52,333 nucleotides of DNA from Blautia wexlerae (GCF_013300825.1 NZ_JAAIMY010000024.1:1-52333), one strand, 5' to 3'; positions 1 to 8,339 are shown, counted from the first letter of the stretch. Numbers and translations: made by a program. The notes: generated by a model not told the origin, from the letters alone.

Positions 1-91
1 TGAATGAGAATTATTATCTAAACTCATTATGTACACTCACTTATTGCTTATTTCGGCCGTCTAAATTTCAAGAGCATATTGTTCTTTTTCT

Positions 92-120
92 ATTATAATA
101 TATTTATTGTATCAAAACAA
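92..120 (-). promoter_or_regulatory. Leftward promoter near the left edge
   Basis: On the minus strand TTGTTT (115-120) and TATAAT (92-97) are separated by 17 bp. The promoter would fire to the left into a gene that starts outside the window. Nothing coding is visible in positions 1-180. Sequence match only. Confidence 0.45.
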
Positions 121-188
121 GTGTTTTTGCGATTTTTTATGAATTTGAGCAGACATGCTCGAATGTGCAATTCATCCCATCACCTATA

Positions 189-299
189 GGACGCCACTGA
201 AAAACTATTTTTATACACATTATATAGTAGATTAAAACAAATAAAAACACTTTATATTGTACTGCTTTATGCAAAATAAAGACTTTTTCAGTGGCGTCC
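189..299. mobile_element. MITE-like element with 16-bp terminal inverted repeats
   Basis: The ends GGACGCCACTGAAAAA (189-204) and TTTTTCAGTGGCGTCC (284-299) are perfect 16-bp inverted repeats around a 79-bp AT-rich core with no reading frame. A direct repeat CTATA flanks both sides (184-188 and 300-304), as expected for a target duplication. Removing the element restores a small palindrome, CACCTATAGAGGTG, so it seems to have inserted into a hairpin. No transposase is encoded, so it would depend on one elsewhere. I suspect an IS1182-like parent from the look of the ends, but this is unconfirmed. Confidence 0.7.
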
Positions 300-361
300 C
301 TATAGAGGTGAGGGAATTCTTGCTACGGTTGTTAAAATGATAATTTTACAAAGCCTATTAC

Positions 362-390
362 TTGTTGTTAGTTCATAATTTATGTATAAT
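362..390 (+). promoter_or_regulatory. Promoter of the 171-aa HTH gene
   Basis: TTGTTG (362-367), a 17-bp spacer, then TATAAT (385-390). The gene's ribosome binding site GGGAGGA lies at 464-470, 7 bp before the ATG. Confidence 0.55.
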
Positions 391-477
391 AAAATTCATA
401 TAAGAAATACACGCTCAGCATGTGGTCTGAAAGATAGATAATCCTCATGTTTAGCGCTATACAGGGAGGAAATTCTC

Positions 478-993
478 ATGGGTAAACAATCCACCCGGGA
501 AAACAAAACAATTTATCAGCTTTGCCGAGAAGCGGCAGGACTTACAAGAGCAGAGGCCAGTGAAAAAATGAATGCTGTCTCTGCTTCAAAAATTGAAAAA
601 TTTGAATATGAAACACAAGAACCTACGCCTTATGATATCCTTCAGATGGCAGATGCCTACAAAAGACCAGATCTTTGCAATTATTATTGCTCTCACAAAT
701 GTGAAATTGGCTATCGTTATGTTCCAGAAGTAGAAGTAACCGATCTGTCAAATATCATTTTGGAGACAATTGCCAGTCTAAATGAAATCAACCCTCTTAC
801 CGGTCGTCTGATCCAGATTGCCCGTGACGGTAAGATCAGCGATGATGAAATAAAAGATTTTGCTTATATCAGTAAAAAACTTGATGAAATTTCTTTGGCC
901 ATAGACTCTTTGAATCTTTGGGTAGATAAGACAGCTGGAGAACAGAGGCTCAATCTCAAACTCTTAAATGCTGAGAAAGAAAAATTAAAATAA
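478..993 (+). CDS. Helix-turn-helix protein with a cysteine-rich middle
   Basis: A 171-aa cytoplasmic protein. Residues about 12-60 read as an XRE-like helix-turn-helix (QLCREAAGLTRAEASEKM...). A cluster CNYYCSHKCEIG at about residues 67-78 could bind a metal. The C-terminal half (90-171) is helical, with a heptad-like pattern that suggests a dimerisation coiled coil. The start is supported by GGGAGGA 7 bp upstream. It stands alone between a MITE and a convergent cluster, with its own promoter and terminator. Similar orphan regulators occur in Lachnospiraceae; I know of no defined target. DNA binding is inferred. Confidence 0.75.
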   Translation: MGKQSTRENKTIYQLCREAAGLTRAEASEKMNAVSASKIEKFEYETQEPTPYDILQMADAYKRPDLCNYYCSHKCEIGYRYVPEVEVTDLSNIILETIASLNEINPLTGRLIQIARDGKISDDEIKDFAYISKKLDEISLAIDSLNLWVDKTAGEQRLNLKLLNAEKEKLK

Positions 994-1006
994 TCTATAA
1001 CACCAC

Positions 1007-1042
1007 AAAAGGCAATGAACCATTTCTGACTCATTGCCTTTT
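1007..1042. terminator. Terminator after the HTH gene
   Basis: AAAAGGCAATGA (1007-1018) pairs perfectly with TCATTGCCTTTT (1031-1042). The hairpin sits between convergent genes and could serve both strands. Confidence 0.7.
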
Positions 1043-1115
1043 ACCTTACATACGCTGTAATTGATTGACTATACTTTCTGTTCTTCGAATTGCTTCTTTT
1101 TCTTCTCTGGATCCA

Positions 1116-1331
1116 TTATGAATGTGATGTTACCAATGCTATAATACCACCGACAATCAACAATGGAAAAGCAATGTACAGCAGTCCACCTATAACCATA
1201 CCAATCAATATTACCGGAAAGAAAATAACTGTACAAAGCAGTTTCATAATTCCCCAAGATGCTCTTAACCCAAAAACAAAAAATTTTCCTACAAACCAGA
1301 TCATACAAATTGTAAATAATAATGATAACAT
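1116..1331 (-). CDS. Small integral membrane protein (71 aa)
   Basis: A 71-aa, very hydrophobic protein with two or three possible membrane segments (about residues 2-20, 33-50 and 52-67). The start was chosen because CAGGAGGAG lies directly upstream at normal spacing; a longer overlapping frame from 1353 lacks this. It is the second gene of a minus-strand pair, 37 bp after the 42-aa gene. The family is not recognised. Envelope localisation is inferred from hydrophobicity only. Confidence 0.6.
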   Translation of the reverse strand: MLSLLFTICMIWFVGKFFVFGLRASWGIMKLLCTVIFFPVILIGMVIGGLLYIAFPLLIVGGIIALVTSHS

Positions 1332-1368
1332 TTTTACTCCTCCTGAAACTCATTCTAATATATGTCTT

Positions 1369-1497
1369 TCATTTATTCTTTTCTTTCTCTGTTAAATATT
1401 CAGATGTATTCTTTATTCCAATCTTATTACTGAATTCCGGATTTTTCTCTGTCTTTTCTATTATTCGGATCAATCGAATTCTCTGTGCTGCTTCCAT
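1369..1497 (-). CDS. Very small basic protein (42 aa)
   Basis: ATG at 1497 preceded by GAGGTGATCAG, a good ribosome binding site. It encodes 42 residues starting MEAAQRIRLIRIIEKTEKNP and ending in a Lys/Glu-rich tail, and reads as an amphipathic helix followed by a charged tail. Similar short proteins seem common in Clostridia, from memory; no function is known to me. It shares a transcription unit with the membrane protein downstream. The reading frame is short, so coding status rests on the binding site and residue pattern. Confidence 0.55.
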   Translation of the reverse strand: MEAAQRIRLIRIIEKTEKNPEFSNKIGIKNTSEYLTEKEKNK

Positions 1498-1549
1498 CTG
1501 ATCACCTCATTTATATTCTCCCCTATCACACGGCACCAAAATCAACTAT

Positions 1550-2020
1550 TTAATTCCTGGAACATTTTTCTGCATCAATCGCAAGTACAAACATCAGAGC
1601 ATCCAACGCATTTCCTGTATCCGGCACATCAATAACATATGTATCAGTCATATGAAACAATTCTTTACTAACCCGTGCAATTGAATAACCGCTTCGATCA
1701 AGAATGCTATAATCCCATTCCATAATTGTTCCATCAATATGCCATCCATTATAATCAATATTATAATGTGGTGTCAGGAATGAGAATTCTTTGCTTAGGC
1801 ATCCGATATAACTGCCGTTTTTATAAATTTCAAATTTAGGAAGGAAGGTAAGAACTTTCTGAACAACCATTCCTACTTCATTTCCATAAGCATCATAAAT
1901 TGCAAGTTTATGTCCCCAGGACAACTGCCCCTTTACTACATAAACAGTGTTGCCTGCTTCATCATAGATATCATAGCTGTCAAACCATGAAAACAGCCTT
2001 TGTTTAAATAATAGCTTCAT
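1550..2020 (-). CDS. LURP-one-related (Tubby-like C-terminal fold) protein
   Basis: A 156-aa cytoplasmic protein. Repeated beta-strand phrases (YDIYDEAGNTVYVVKGQLSW, LAIYDAYGNEVGMVVQK, YSILDRSGYSIARVSKE) match the LURP-one-related family, a Tubby-like beta barrel. Full length for that family. In bacteria the role is unclear; lipid or ligand binding has been suggested for the fold. An extended -10 (TGGTATTAT, 2071-2079) lies upstream on the minus strand. Start at 2020 has a weak GGTGA site. Fold assignment is fairly sure, role unknown. Confidence 0.7.
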   Translation of the reverse strand: MKLLFKQRLFSWFDSYDIYDEAGNTVYVVKGQLSWGHKLAIYDAYGNEVGMVVQKVLTFLPKFEIYKNGSYIGCLSKEFSFLTPHYNIDYNGWHIDGTIMEWDYSILDRSGYSIARVSKELFHMTDTYVIDVPDTGNALDALMFVLAIDAEKCSRN

Positions 2021-2384
2021 AACTTTTCACCGCTCTCTCCAACAAACATAATAGGTTCTTTATAAGTACCATAATACCATGCCAGAACGCCTTAAAAAAT
2101 ATATAAATCGAAGAATTAACCCATCTTATTTCACAGATTATGATAAAACGTATATTTCCAGCTATACATTTCTACTTGTTCCAAAAAAATATAAAAAAGA
2201 CCATTTACTGTTTTACGGTAAATAGCCTTTTCATTTCCATATTCAATTTATATCATAATGAACCGCTTATCATCCCTGTAAATTCCAGTTTACACATCAA
2301 ATCGTTTTCTTTATTCTATCACAGCATCTATTATTCCGCCATCTATCGTGGATAATAGTAGACGACCTCAAGTTATATACTTTT
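2021..2384. other. Intergenic stretch, no gene seen
   Basis: AT-rich spacer between the LURP-one-like gene and the antitoxin. It holds the upstream region of the former (2021-2080). A 71-codon plus-strand frame at 2140-2355 has no convincing ribosome binding site and an irregular composition, so I do not call it. Confidence 0.5.
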
Positions 2385-3464
2385 TTATGATGTTATTACT
2401 TTGTATTTGTGTTTTAATGCTTTTGACAGTGCAACATTTGTAAATGGAACAATCTGATCATTTTGCAAGCGGCCAAGGACAATACCTGGATCTCTGTCAA
2501 TTCTTTCAGCAAATCTGCGGATAGCATTTTCGCTAAACTCATTCATTTTAACAAAAGCCTCATATTCTCCTGGAGGAATCAATTTATCTTCCGCATATTT
2601 ATCTGCTGCATCCTCCTGTCCAACATGCTCATTTTCAAACGTAATTCCATAATCACCATTAATAATATGGCCAATCTCATGGAACAGAGTAAACCAAAAT
2701 GTATCTGAATAGAAACGTCTGTCATTCACCATCAGCATTACATTCTGCCCAATTTTCTTGGTTGCACCATTTATTCCTGAACCCGGAAGATTTGGAAGTA
2801 TTACGAATATTACTCCCGCATCTTCAAAGGCCTTCCTAATCAATGGATAAAAATCACCATGCTGTGTTGTTAATGTCAATGCATAATCAACAGCTTTTTC
2901 AAACTTCTTTTTGTCAAACTTAGGTGCTTCTATCTTCAGAGCCTGATTAATTGCAATCTGAACCATTGCATTTGCTCTGGCAATATTAGCCTCTTTCATA
3001 TCCTCAGATGCACTTCGGAAACTAACTGCCATATTTTGCTTTGTGAAAACAGATAATGATGCAACATTTAAAAATTCACGCAGGCACTTAATCTGCTCAT
3101 TTATTTTTCTCGGAAGATCAGGCAGTCCAAAATTCTCTCTGAAATATGTGTACTGAAAGTACTTGAATATTCTTCTTTCCTGTTCTAATTCCTTGGATAA
3201 TTCAAACTCAGCAATCAAAGCGTCATAGCTCTTCTGAAGATTCAGCCAGTATTCAACACTAGTCCCTAACATTCGAGATAATTTCATGGCTATATCGATT
3301 GATAAGCTTTGCTCCCCACGTACCAGAATACTTAAATTCTTTGGCGTGGTATCTAATCGTTTTGCAAAATCTTTCTGAGAAAGTCCACTTTCTTCAATGA
3401 TTTCTTTGATATAGTATCCAGGATGAAAAGCAATCTTATCATTATATTCAATATAGTTACTCAT
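2385..3464 (-). CDS. higA: HigA-type antitoxin fused to ImmA/IrrE peptidase
   Basis: A 359-aa protein with two parts. Residues 12-72 are an XRE helix-turn-helix typical of HigA (HPGYYIKEIIEESGLSQKDFAKRL). Residues about 185-340 form an ImmA/IrrE metallopeptidase with the zinc motif HEIGH at 262-266 and downstream acids (EDAADKYAEDKLIP) that can supply the third ligand. Classic HigA is about 100 aa, so this is a fusion. It overlaps the toxin gene by 8 bp and so is probably translationally coupled. Known family role: neutralise HigB and repress the operon. Inference: the peptidase could relieve repression or destroy a partner under stress. Confidence 0.8.
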   Translation of the reverse strand: MSNYIEYNDKIAFHPGYYIKEIIEESGLSQKDFAKRLDTTPKNLSILVRGEQSLSIDIAMKLSRMLGTSVEYWLNLQKSYDALIAEFELSKELEQERRIFKYFQYTYFRENFGLPDLPRKINEQIKCLREFLNVASLSVFTKQNMAVSFRSASEDMKEANIARANAMVQIAINQALKIEAPKFDKKKFEKAVDYALTLTTQHGDFYPLIRKAFEDAGVIFVILPNLPGSGINGATKKIGQNVMLMVNDRRFYSDTFWFTLFHEIGHIINGDYGITFENEHVGQEDAADKYAEDKLIPPGEYEAFVKMNEFSENAIRRFAERIDRDPGIVLGRLQNDQIVPFTNVALSKALKHKYKVITS

Positions 3465-3816
3465 AATGGTTACTTACCTCCTTTACTTCAACAATTCTAA
3501 CCACACCAGCAATTTCATCAATATTACAAGGATCATAAGGTTCTTCATTCTCATCTAATGGCTGAATAATAATACGCCATGGATCTCTCCTCGTTTTTAC
3601 GTCTATAGCAAAAAATCCATCCATGTTGCCATTCAACTTATGAAAATGAAACGTCGGCATCATTACTATATCCTTAATTACATTCGCCTGCTGCATAGCA
3701 TTTATTCGGGCAAATAAGCTGGTTGCTAATGCAGCATTCCCGCCAAACAACTTTTTTGCAGTTTTTAAATCGGTACATTGTTTCTGAACTTTGCTGTTAT
3801 TGTATAGTAGCTGCAC
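3457..3816 (-). CDS. higB: HigB/RelE-like toxin
   Basis: A 119-aa basic protein of the HigB (RelE/ParE superfamily) type: MQLLYNNSKVQKQCTDLKTA at the N terminus, a central helix LFARINAMQQANVI, and strands DGFFAIDVKTRRDPWRIIIQ. The family cleaves mRNA on the ribosome. Start: a GTG at 3816 with AAGGAGGG 6 bp upstream. The longer ATG frame at 3864 would translate the operator palindrome and lacks a binding site. Toxin-first order, as in other higBA loci. Toxicity is inferred from family only. Confidence 0.78.
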   Translation of the reverse strand: MQLLYNNSKVQKQCTDLKTAKKLFGGNAALATSLFARINAMQQANVIKDIVMMPTFHFHKLNGNMDGFFAIDVKTRRDPWRIIIQPLDENEEPYDPCNIDEIAGVVRIVEVKEVSNHYE

Positions 3817-3829
3817 GTTTGCCCTCCTT

Positions 3830-3856
3830 TTTAAATTACCCGTTGGGTAATTTAAA
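3830..3856. promoter_or_regulatory. 27-bp palindromic operator of the higBA pair
   Basis: Perfect 12-bp arms around GTT, with core AAATTACCC / GGGTAATTT (3833-3841 and 3845-3853). It lies immediately upstream of the toxin ribosome binding site. Position and symmetry fit an autorepressor site for the HigA helix-turn-helix; binding is inferred. Confidence 0.65.
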
Positions 3857-3906
3857 TATACCATTGGAAGCCACTCTAGTCAATAATTCACACACTCTTT
3901 TCACAA

Positions 3907-4135
3907 TTATTCTTCCATTTCCTTCTGCTTTCTGGCTTCAATCTCTTCCGGCTTAGTAGTCATGAGTGAGTAAAGCTTTAATGTCTTATCGAACTTATCC
4001 TTGAACGGAATGATAGTGCTTCCATAGAACAGAAGTCCTTCACCTTCACCGCTGTTAGTTACATAGGATAACTGATAAGGTGAGATATTAAGCTGCTTTG
4101 CAAGGATCGGCAGTCTGGTTGAGCATCAGGATAAA
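3907..4135 (-). pseudogene. C-terminal remnant of a VirB4-type conjugation ATPase
   Basis: The minus strand reads DFILMLNQT, then after a frameshift LAKQLNISPYQLSYVTNSG..., LLFYGSTIIPFKDKFDKT and LYSLMTTKPEE before the stop at 3907-3909. This is the usual C-terminal end of VirB4/TrsE-like conjugation ATPases of integrative conjugative elements. The start, both Walker motifs and some 500 or more residues are missing, and the frame is broken near 4115. It marks an old conjugative element that has been deleted from this site. Confidence 0.65.
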
Positions 4136-4299
4136 ATCGCTGTTCTATTCATAGAAAATCGCATGATAAAAGATATTGCTGAAGCAAGGACCCTTGAATA
4201 TATTGCCAAATGACACATTTCGATAAATTCTCTTATGGAAATAAAACGTTATATGTGATATAGTGGTAGTAACAAAACAGCAGGAGATGTCGAACGCTG

Positions 4300-4951
4300 G
4301 AACAAAATAAAGTAAAACCAGATACCATACTAAAGAACTTCTGAAGAAACAACCACCATTTTGCAGACTTGTTCAATGCGGCATTATTCGATGGGGAACA
4401 AGTGCTGAATCCGAATGACCTTACAGAAGCTGACACCGATGTTTCTTCACTGATCAAATTTAATGGTCATGCAGAAACTGTCCAGAAAATACTGGATGTT
4501 GTAAAGGAAACTGCCTATGGCATTGATTTTGTCCTCTGAGGACTGGAGAATCAGGCAAAGATCCATGGGATGGCCCGCTATGTTTGGCAGATATGCTTGA
4601 GATTCCTGAAAAAGTCCGTCCAATGGTGTCGGATTATAAAATGAATCTGCTTCAGCTGAGGGCAAGTGAAACCTGTGATTTTCAAGATCCGGAAGTTGCT
4701 GCTGTATTTGATATCAGCCGTTCTATTTATGAACGCGATTACCAAAGAATCAATACGGTATATAAAAACAGAAACATCACATCCGAACTGGGAATTGTGA
4801 TTGGCGTGAAGGACGGTTAGAGGGCATCCAGGCGACAATCAGTACCTGTAAAAGTTTTAACGCCAGTAAAGATGTTACAGTGAAAAACCTGATGAAGGTA
4901 TTTTCATTGTCAGAAGAAGATGCGGCCGGTTATGTGGAAGAATATTGGTAA
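4300..4951 (+). pseudogene. Decayed Rpn/YhgA-like transposase-nuclease
   Basis: Fragments in different frames read FADLFNAALFDGEQVLNPND...ADTDVSSLIKF, then LENQAKIH, then LADMLEIPEKVRPMVSDYKM, LRASETCDFQDPEVAAVFDI and finally VKNLMKVFSLSEEDAAGYVE before a TAA at 4949-4951. This pattern is typical of the Rpn recombination-promoting nuclease / PD-(D/E)XK transposase family. A stop (TGA after KNF) lies before the first block, another after GIDFVL, and the middle of the protein is deleted. Not functional as it stands. Confidence 0.65.
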
Positions 4952-4992
4952 AAGCTATTTGGCAATGATATAAATAATAAATATATTGAAAT

Positions 4993-5093
4993 AAAAGATC
5001 CAAGCTGGATAGAGATTCTTATCTATGTGGTTTGGATCTTTTTATGTGCATATGAGAAGAAGCCCATCCTTTATTGACTGGGGCTCTTCTCAT
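4993..5093. terminator. Two hairpins after the pseudogene
   Basis: First hairpin: AAAAGATCCAA (4993-5003) with TTGGATCTTTT (5032-5042), followed by T-rich sequence, a plausible rightward terminator. Second: ATGAGAAGAAGCCC (5052-5065) with GGGGCTCTTCTCAT (5080-5093), imperfect, just past the stop of the surface-protein gene on the other strand. Confidence 0.5.
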
Positions 5094-5113
5094 ATTCGAA
5101 AAAACTATATAGT

Positions 5114-7302
5114 TTATGCTCTTTTCCAATGAGCATACAAGGTTTGTTTTTTAGTTATCTTAGTAGAAGAAATCACTTTCTTTCCTTTGGTCTTTGCAGT
5201 ATACCATCCAGTGAAAACATAGCCTTTTCTGCGAGGTATCGGGAGTTTTCCGATTTTAGATTTCACAGTTATATTTTTGGATTTTATATTTACGGATCCG
5301 CCATTGGCATTAAATGTAACTTTTACTTTTTTCTGGACGGTTGCGGGCTTTGTAACCTGAATCGTTTTGGTAAGAGTCGTTTCCGGATGTCCTTCAAAAT
5401 ACATACGGATATCTGCTTTTCCTTTTCCGACTGCTGTAATGATTCCATCCTTTACTGTACATACAGATGGATCAGAAGATTCTATGACCGCACCAGAACC
5501 TTTTAGCGGCAGATCATCCCAGAAAATATTTACTTCCCCTGTCTGGCCTTTCTGCAGTGATGTTTTGAAACCTGCAGGGATGCTTTATAATATTTTGGGG
5601 TGTAGTTTACCAGTACATTTCTGCTGTTAGTTTTGTCTGTATAAGAGGTGCTGTCTGCTGTTGAACTCAGCTGTTCACCAAAGCACTGTACCCAATAGTA
5701 GATTCCCTGGTAACATACACATCCAATTCCGATACTTCTGAATCTTGCTGACAAAATATTGTTTCTGTGTCCCTCTGAATTCATCCACAGGTTCATAACC
5801 TGCCCGGCAGCATCAGGCCCCATTGCGATATTCTCTCCCATCATTAGACTATTAGCGGAAAAACAATCCTGACCGCTCGGTCTGGTGTGAGACCAGTAGA
5901 GTACATTTTCAAATCCTCTCTGCATCGCAGTATCAAGAAGGCTGCTGTCCATTGTTAGTGGTGAGAGACCCTGTTTTGCTCTTTCCTTATTTACAAGATC
6001 AAGGACCTGAAAGGCTTTTGCATACATTTCTTTTGCCTCTACGTTTACATTGATTCCGTTTATGTAGCTGCCATCCTCCAGCCGGGAGAAAGACGGATTC
6101 AGAAAAGTTACTTTTGTTCCATTATCAAATGCGTCCTGTCCTAAGTTTGTAACGGTAGAAGGAACAGTAATGCTTTTTAATGATGTGCAGGAATCAAAAG
6201 CAGAATATTCTATTGTTTTCAGCCCTTCCGGAAGTGTCACAGAAGTAAGTGCTTTGCAGTAAAAACAGCACATCGATGGAATTTCTGTAATTCCATTCCC
6301 AAAAATGATTGTAGTAAGATAGTTACTGTAACTAAATGCACACATTCCAATTTCCTTAACCGTACCCGGAATTACAACTTTTGTAAGATGTGTAGATGAG
6401 AAAGCGTTTCCTCCAATCGCAGTCACTCCATCCGGGATCACATATTCACCCGTACGTTTGGGTGGATAGAGTAAAAGTGTTTTTCCCTGATCTATATATA
6501 GAGCTCCATCTATGGACTTAAAAACGCCATTATCCGGAATATCTATTTCCTCCAGCTCCCATAAAGAAACCAGGCCAAAGGGACTTATCTCTTTCAGGCT
6601 TGCAGGTAACACAAGCTTTTTTATACCACATCCATAAAGAGCATCATCTTCAATGTTTTCCAGAGAGTTTCCGATAGTAATGTCTGTCAGAGAATAATCG
6701 TTTGCAAAAGCTTTTTCACCGATTCGCTTCACAGAATTTCCAATCACAACTTTTCGAAGATTATTACAGTTAACAAATGCAATGTCACCTATTGATGTAA
6801 CTCCGTCTTTGATGTCTGCTTCCACGATCTCATCTGCATAATCTTCCCATGGGCACAGATGTGAATTTACCGGTTCACCTGTTTCCCAGTCTACTATTCT
6901 GTAAAAATCATCCATTGCGCCGTTTCCCTCTACAGTTAATACTCCATTCTGCAGAGCCCATGTAACGTTCTTTCCACAGGTTCCATTTCGCACAGCCCCT
7001 GCAGATGGCGCATCTTCTGATTGGGTATCCGGGATTCCGGATGAAAATGCATCTTCTTCAGATTCAAAATCCTGCTCAGGAGATTCAAATTCATCTGACA
7101 GGGATTCCGGATCCGCATCCACTTGAGATTCGGCGTTCTGATAAGATTCTGTACTTTCTGGAATTTCTGTTTTATCCTGCATCTCTGTATTTGCAGTTCC
7201 ATCAGAAAAATCTTCTGCATAGATTGCAATTGGCTCTGCTGATAAAACAGTGCAAAGCAGGATTGCTGTCAGTCTGCCGGCCCACATGTTTTTTCTTCTC
7301 AT
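5114..7302 (-). pseudogene. Secreted LRR/CAP/B-repeat surface protein, frameshifted
   Basis: One gene split by a frameshift near 5584-5586. The first frame ends at 5530 after 590 aa; the next frame continues FKTSLQKGQTGEVNIFWDD... to 5114. Order: signal peptide (1-30); acidic Ser/Glu linker (31-100); BspA-type LRR_5 repeats (about 165-400); CAP/SCP domain (432-545) with H472, GEN at 489-491 and SEGHRNNI at 509-516; then, after the shift, an Ig-like (Big_2) domain and a Listeria-Bacteroides B-repeat (GGSVN...GYVFTGWYT). Such proteins act outside the cell in adhesion. Restoring one A in the AAA run of the coding strand joins the frames as YYKSIPAGF. It may be a true mutation, slippage or an assembly error. 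AAAGGAG precedes the ATG. Confidence 0.75.
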
Positions 7303-7335
7303 AACTTTTTCACTCCTTTGTTTTTACAATATAAT

Positions 7336-7348
7336 TTACAAGTTGTAA
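7336..7348. promoter_or_regulatory. Small palindrome upstream of the surface-protein gene
   Basis: TTACAAGTTGTAA, 6-bp arms around one base, 34 bp before the ATG at 7302. It could be a regulator site; no regulator is linked to it here. Confidence 0.3.
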
Positions 7349-7431
7349 TCATTATACTCAATTTTTTCATATCATACAATGAAAATCTGGTTAAAAAAGT
7401 GCAGTAGTAAACTAACATAACACAAATTAAG

Positions 7432-7460
7432 TTGTTGATAGTTTCAATATCTGGTACGAT
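7432..7460 (+). promoter_or_regulatory. Promoter of the IS630-like remnant
   Basis: TTGTTG (7432-7437), 17 bp, TACGAT (7455-7460), with GGAGG at about 7482-7486 before the ATG at 7494. Confidence 0.45.
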
Positions 7461-7493
7461 GAACTTAATAAATACATTTTATGGAGGTCAATT

Positions 7494-7756
7494 ATGCCAG
7501 CATTACCTTATAGTATAGCAATATCAGATGAAGAATGCGCCTACTTGAAATCACTGATCAAAACCAGAACTATTCAAGCTGCATGATGTTCTCCTGGTTT
7601 ATAAACAGGGTTTCCATATTCCTGAAACAATTAGGAATCAAATATAGCAAAATCACCAAAGATGAATTTGTCACTTTAATAGACATTCTTCGTAAATGCG
7701 ATATTCCGAAATTCCCCGGAAGTAAGCGTGGCAAAGGCAGTCGAAAGAAACAATAG
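7494..7756 (+). pseudogene. IS630-like transposase N-terminal remnant
   Basis: ATG at 7494 with GGAGG upstream opens MPALPYSIAISDEECAYLKS...RTIQAA and stops after 30 codons. That opening resembles the N terminus of IS630-type transposases. The following bases keep a codable stretch in another frame (ITKDEFVTLIDILRKCDIPK and a basic tail ending at 7756) that I cannot assign; it may be a second remnant. A hairpin at 7768-7809 followed by CTTTT looks like a terminator. Confidence 0.4.
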
Positions 7757-8072
7757 CAACAAAAAAACAGGTCCGAACGCACTGAGAGTAATCAGTGTAT
7801 CTGAACCTGGCTTTTCTATGGTCTTTCCGATGAATAGCTAGGCTGGGTTTTCATTAGAGTGCCTTATTTAATTGTGAAATGATTTCCAAAATATTCCAAA
7901 ATATATTCGTTTCTTTTTATTGACTTTTTGCTACTATGGGGATACAATCATAACTAAGAAATGGGTTTTTTACTGAGTAATGTCTTCGGACTGGAAAAGG
8001 GTGCTCGTTTCTTTTTTTATGTTCATTACATCGTAACTGGTAATAAAAAGTTAAGTCATTAGTTAAATTATT
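7757..8072. other. Intergenic stretch with a hairpin, no gene seen
   Basis: Holds the imperfect stem CAGGT...CACTGA / TCAGTG...ACCTG (7768-7809). The rest, to the end of the 65-aa gene, is AT-rich with no reading frame worth calling and no clear inverted-repeat ends for an insertion sequence. Confidence 0.4.
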
Positions 8073-8270
8073 CTATTTACCTGCTCTTTCGATTCGACAT
8101 TCTATTTCTGCTCTATACTTTAATAAACGTAACAGATAATCTGGAAGTTCTCTTTTTTCTGCTTCCCAATCTTGAACGGTGCGATACGGAATACCATAGT
8201 AGTCACTAAATTCACGTCTGTTCATTCCCATTTTTTCTCTTAATTCTTTTACTTCTTTTCCTCTACTCAT
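8073..8270 (-). CDS. Small XRE-like helix-turn-helix protein (65 aa)
   Basis: A 65-aa protein that is almost only a helix-turn-helix: KELREKMGMNRREFSDYYGI, then YRTVQDWEAEKRELPDYLLR. The phrase TVQDWE at the recognition helix is typical of small XRE regulators and toxin-antitoxin repressors. GGGAGAG lies upstream of the ATG. A 15-bp palindrome in its upstream region points to autoregulation. No toxin partner is adjacent; the 71-aa gene upstream has its own terminator between. DNA binding fairly sure, target unknown. Confidence 0.75.
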   Translation of the reverse strand: MSRGKEVKELREKMGMNRREFSDYYGIPYRTVQDWEAEKRELPDYLLRLLKYRAEIECRIERAGK

Positions 8271-8291
8271 GATAAAACTCTCCCGCCAAAT

Positions 8292-8339
8292 TAACGCATT
8301 GCGTTATTTAATAACGCCAGATATATGCTATGTTGTCAA
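8292..8339 (-). promoter_or_regulatory. Promoter and palindromic operator of the 65-aa regulator
   Basis: The minus strand has a perfect TTGACA at 8334-8339 and a weak -10 around 8311-8317. The palindrome TAACGCA-T-TGCGTTA (8292-8306) and an extra TAACGC half site (8312-8317) overlie the -10 and start region, a normal place for a repressor site. Confidence 0.55.

Noticed and set aside
1069..1353. 94-aa minus-strand frame over the small membrane protein
   Set aside because: It overlaps the 71-aa frame, which has the strong AGGAGG site and the hydrophobic pattern.
2140..2355. 71-aa plus-strand frame
   Set aside because: No ribosome binding site; residue use looks like translated AT-rich spacer.
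7494..8072. Complete insertion sequence
   Set aside because: The transposase opening stops after 30 codons and no matching inverted-repeat ends were found.
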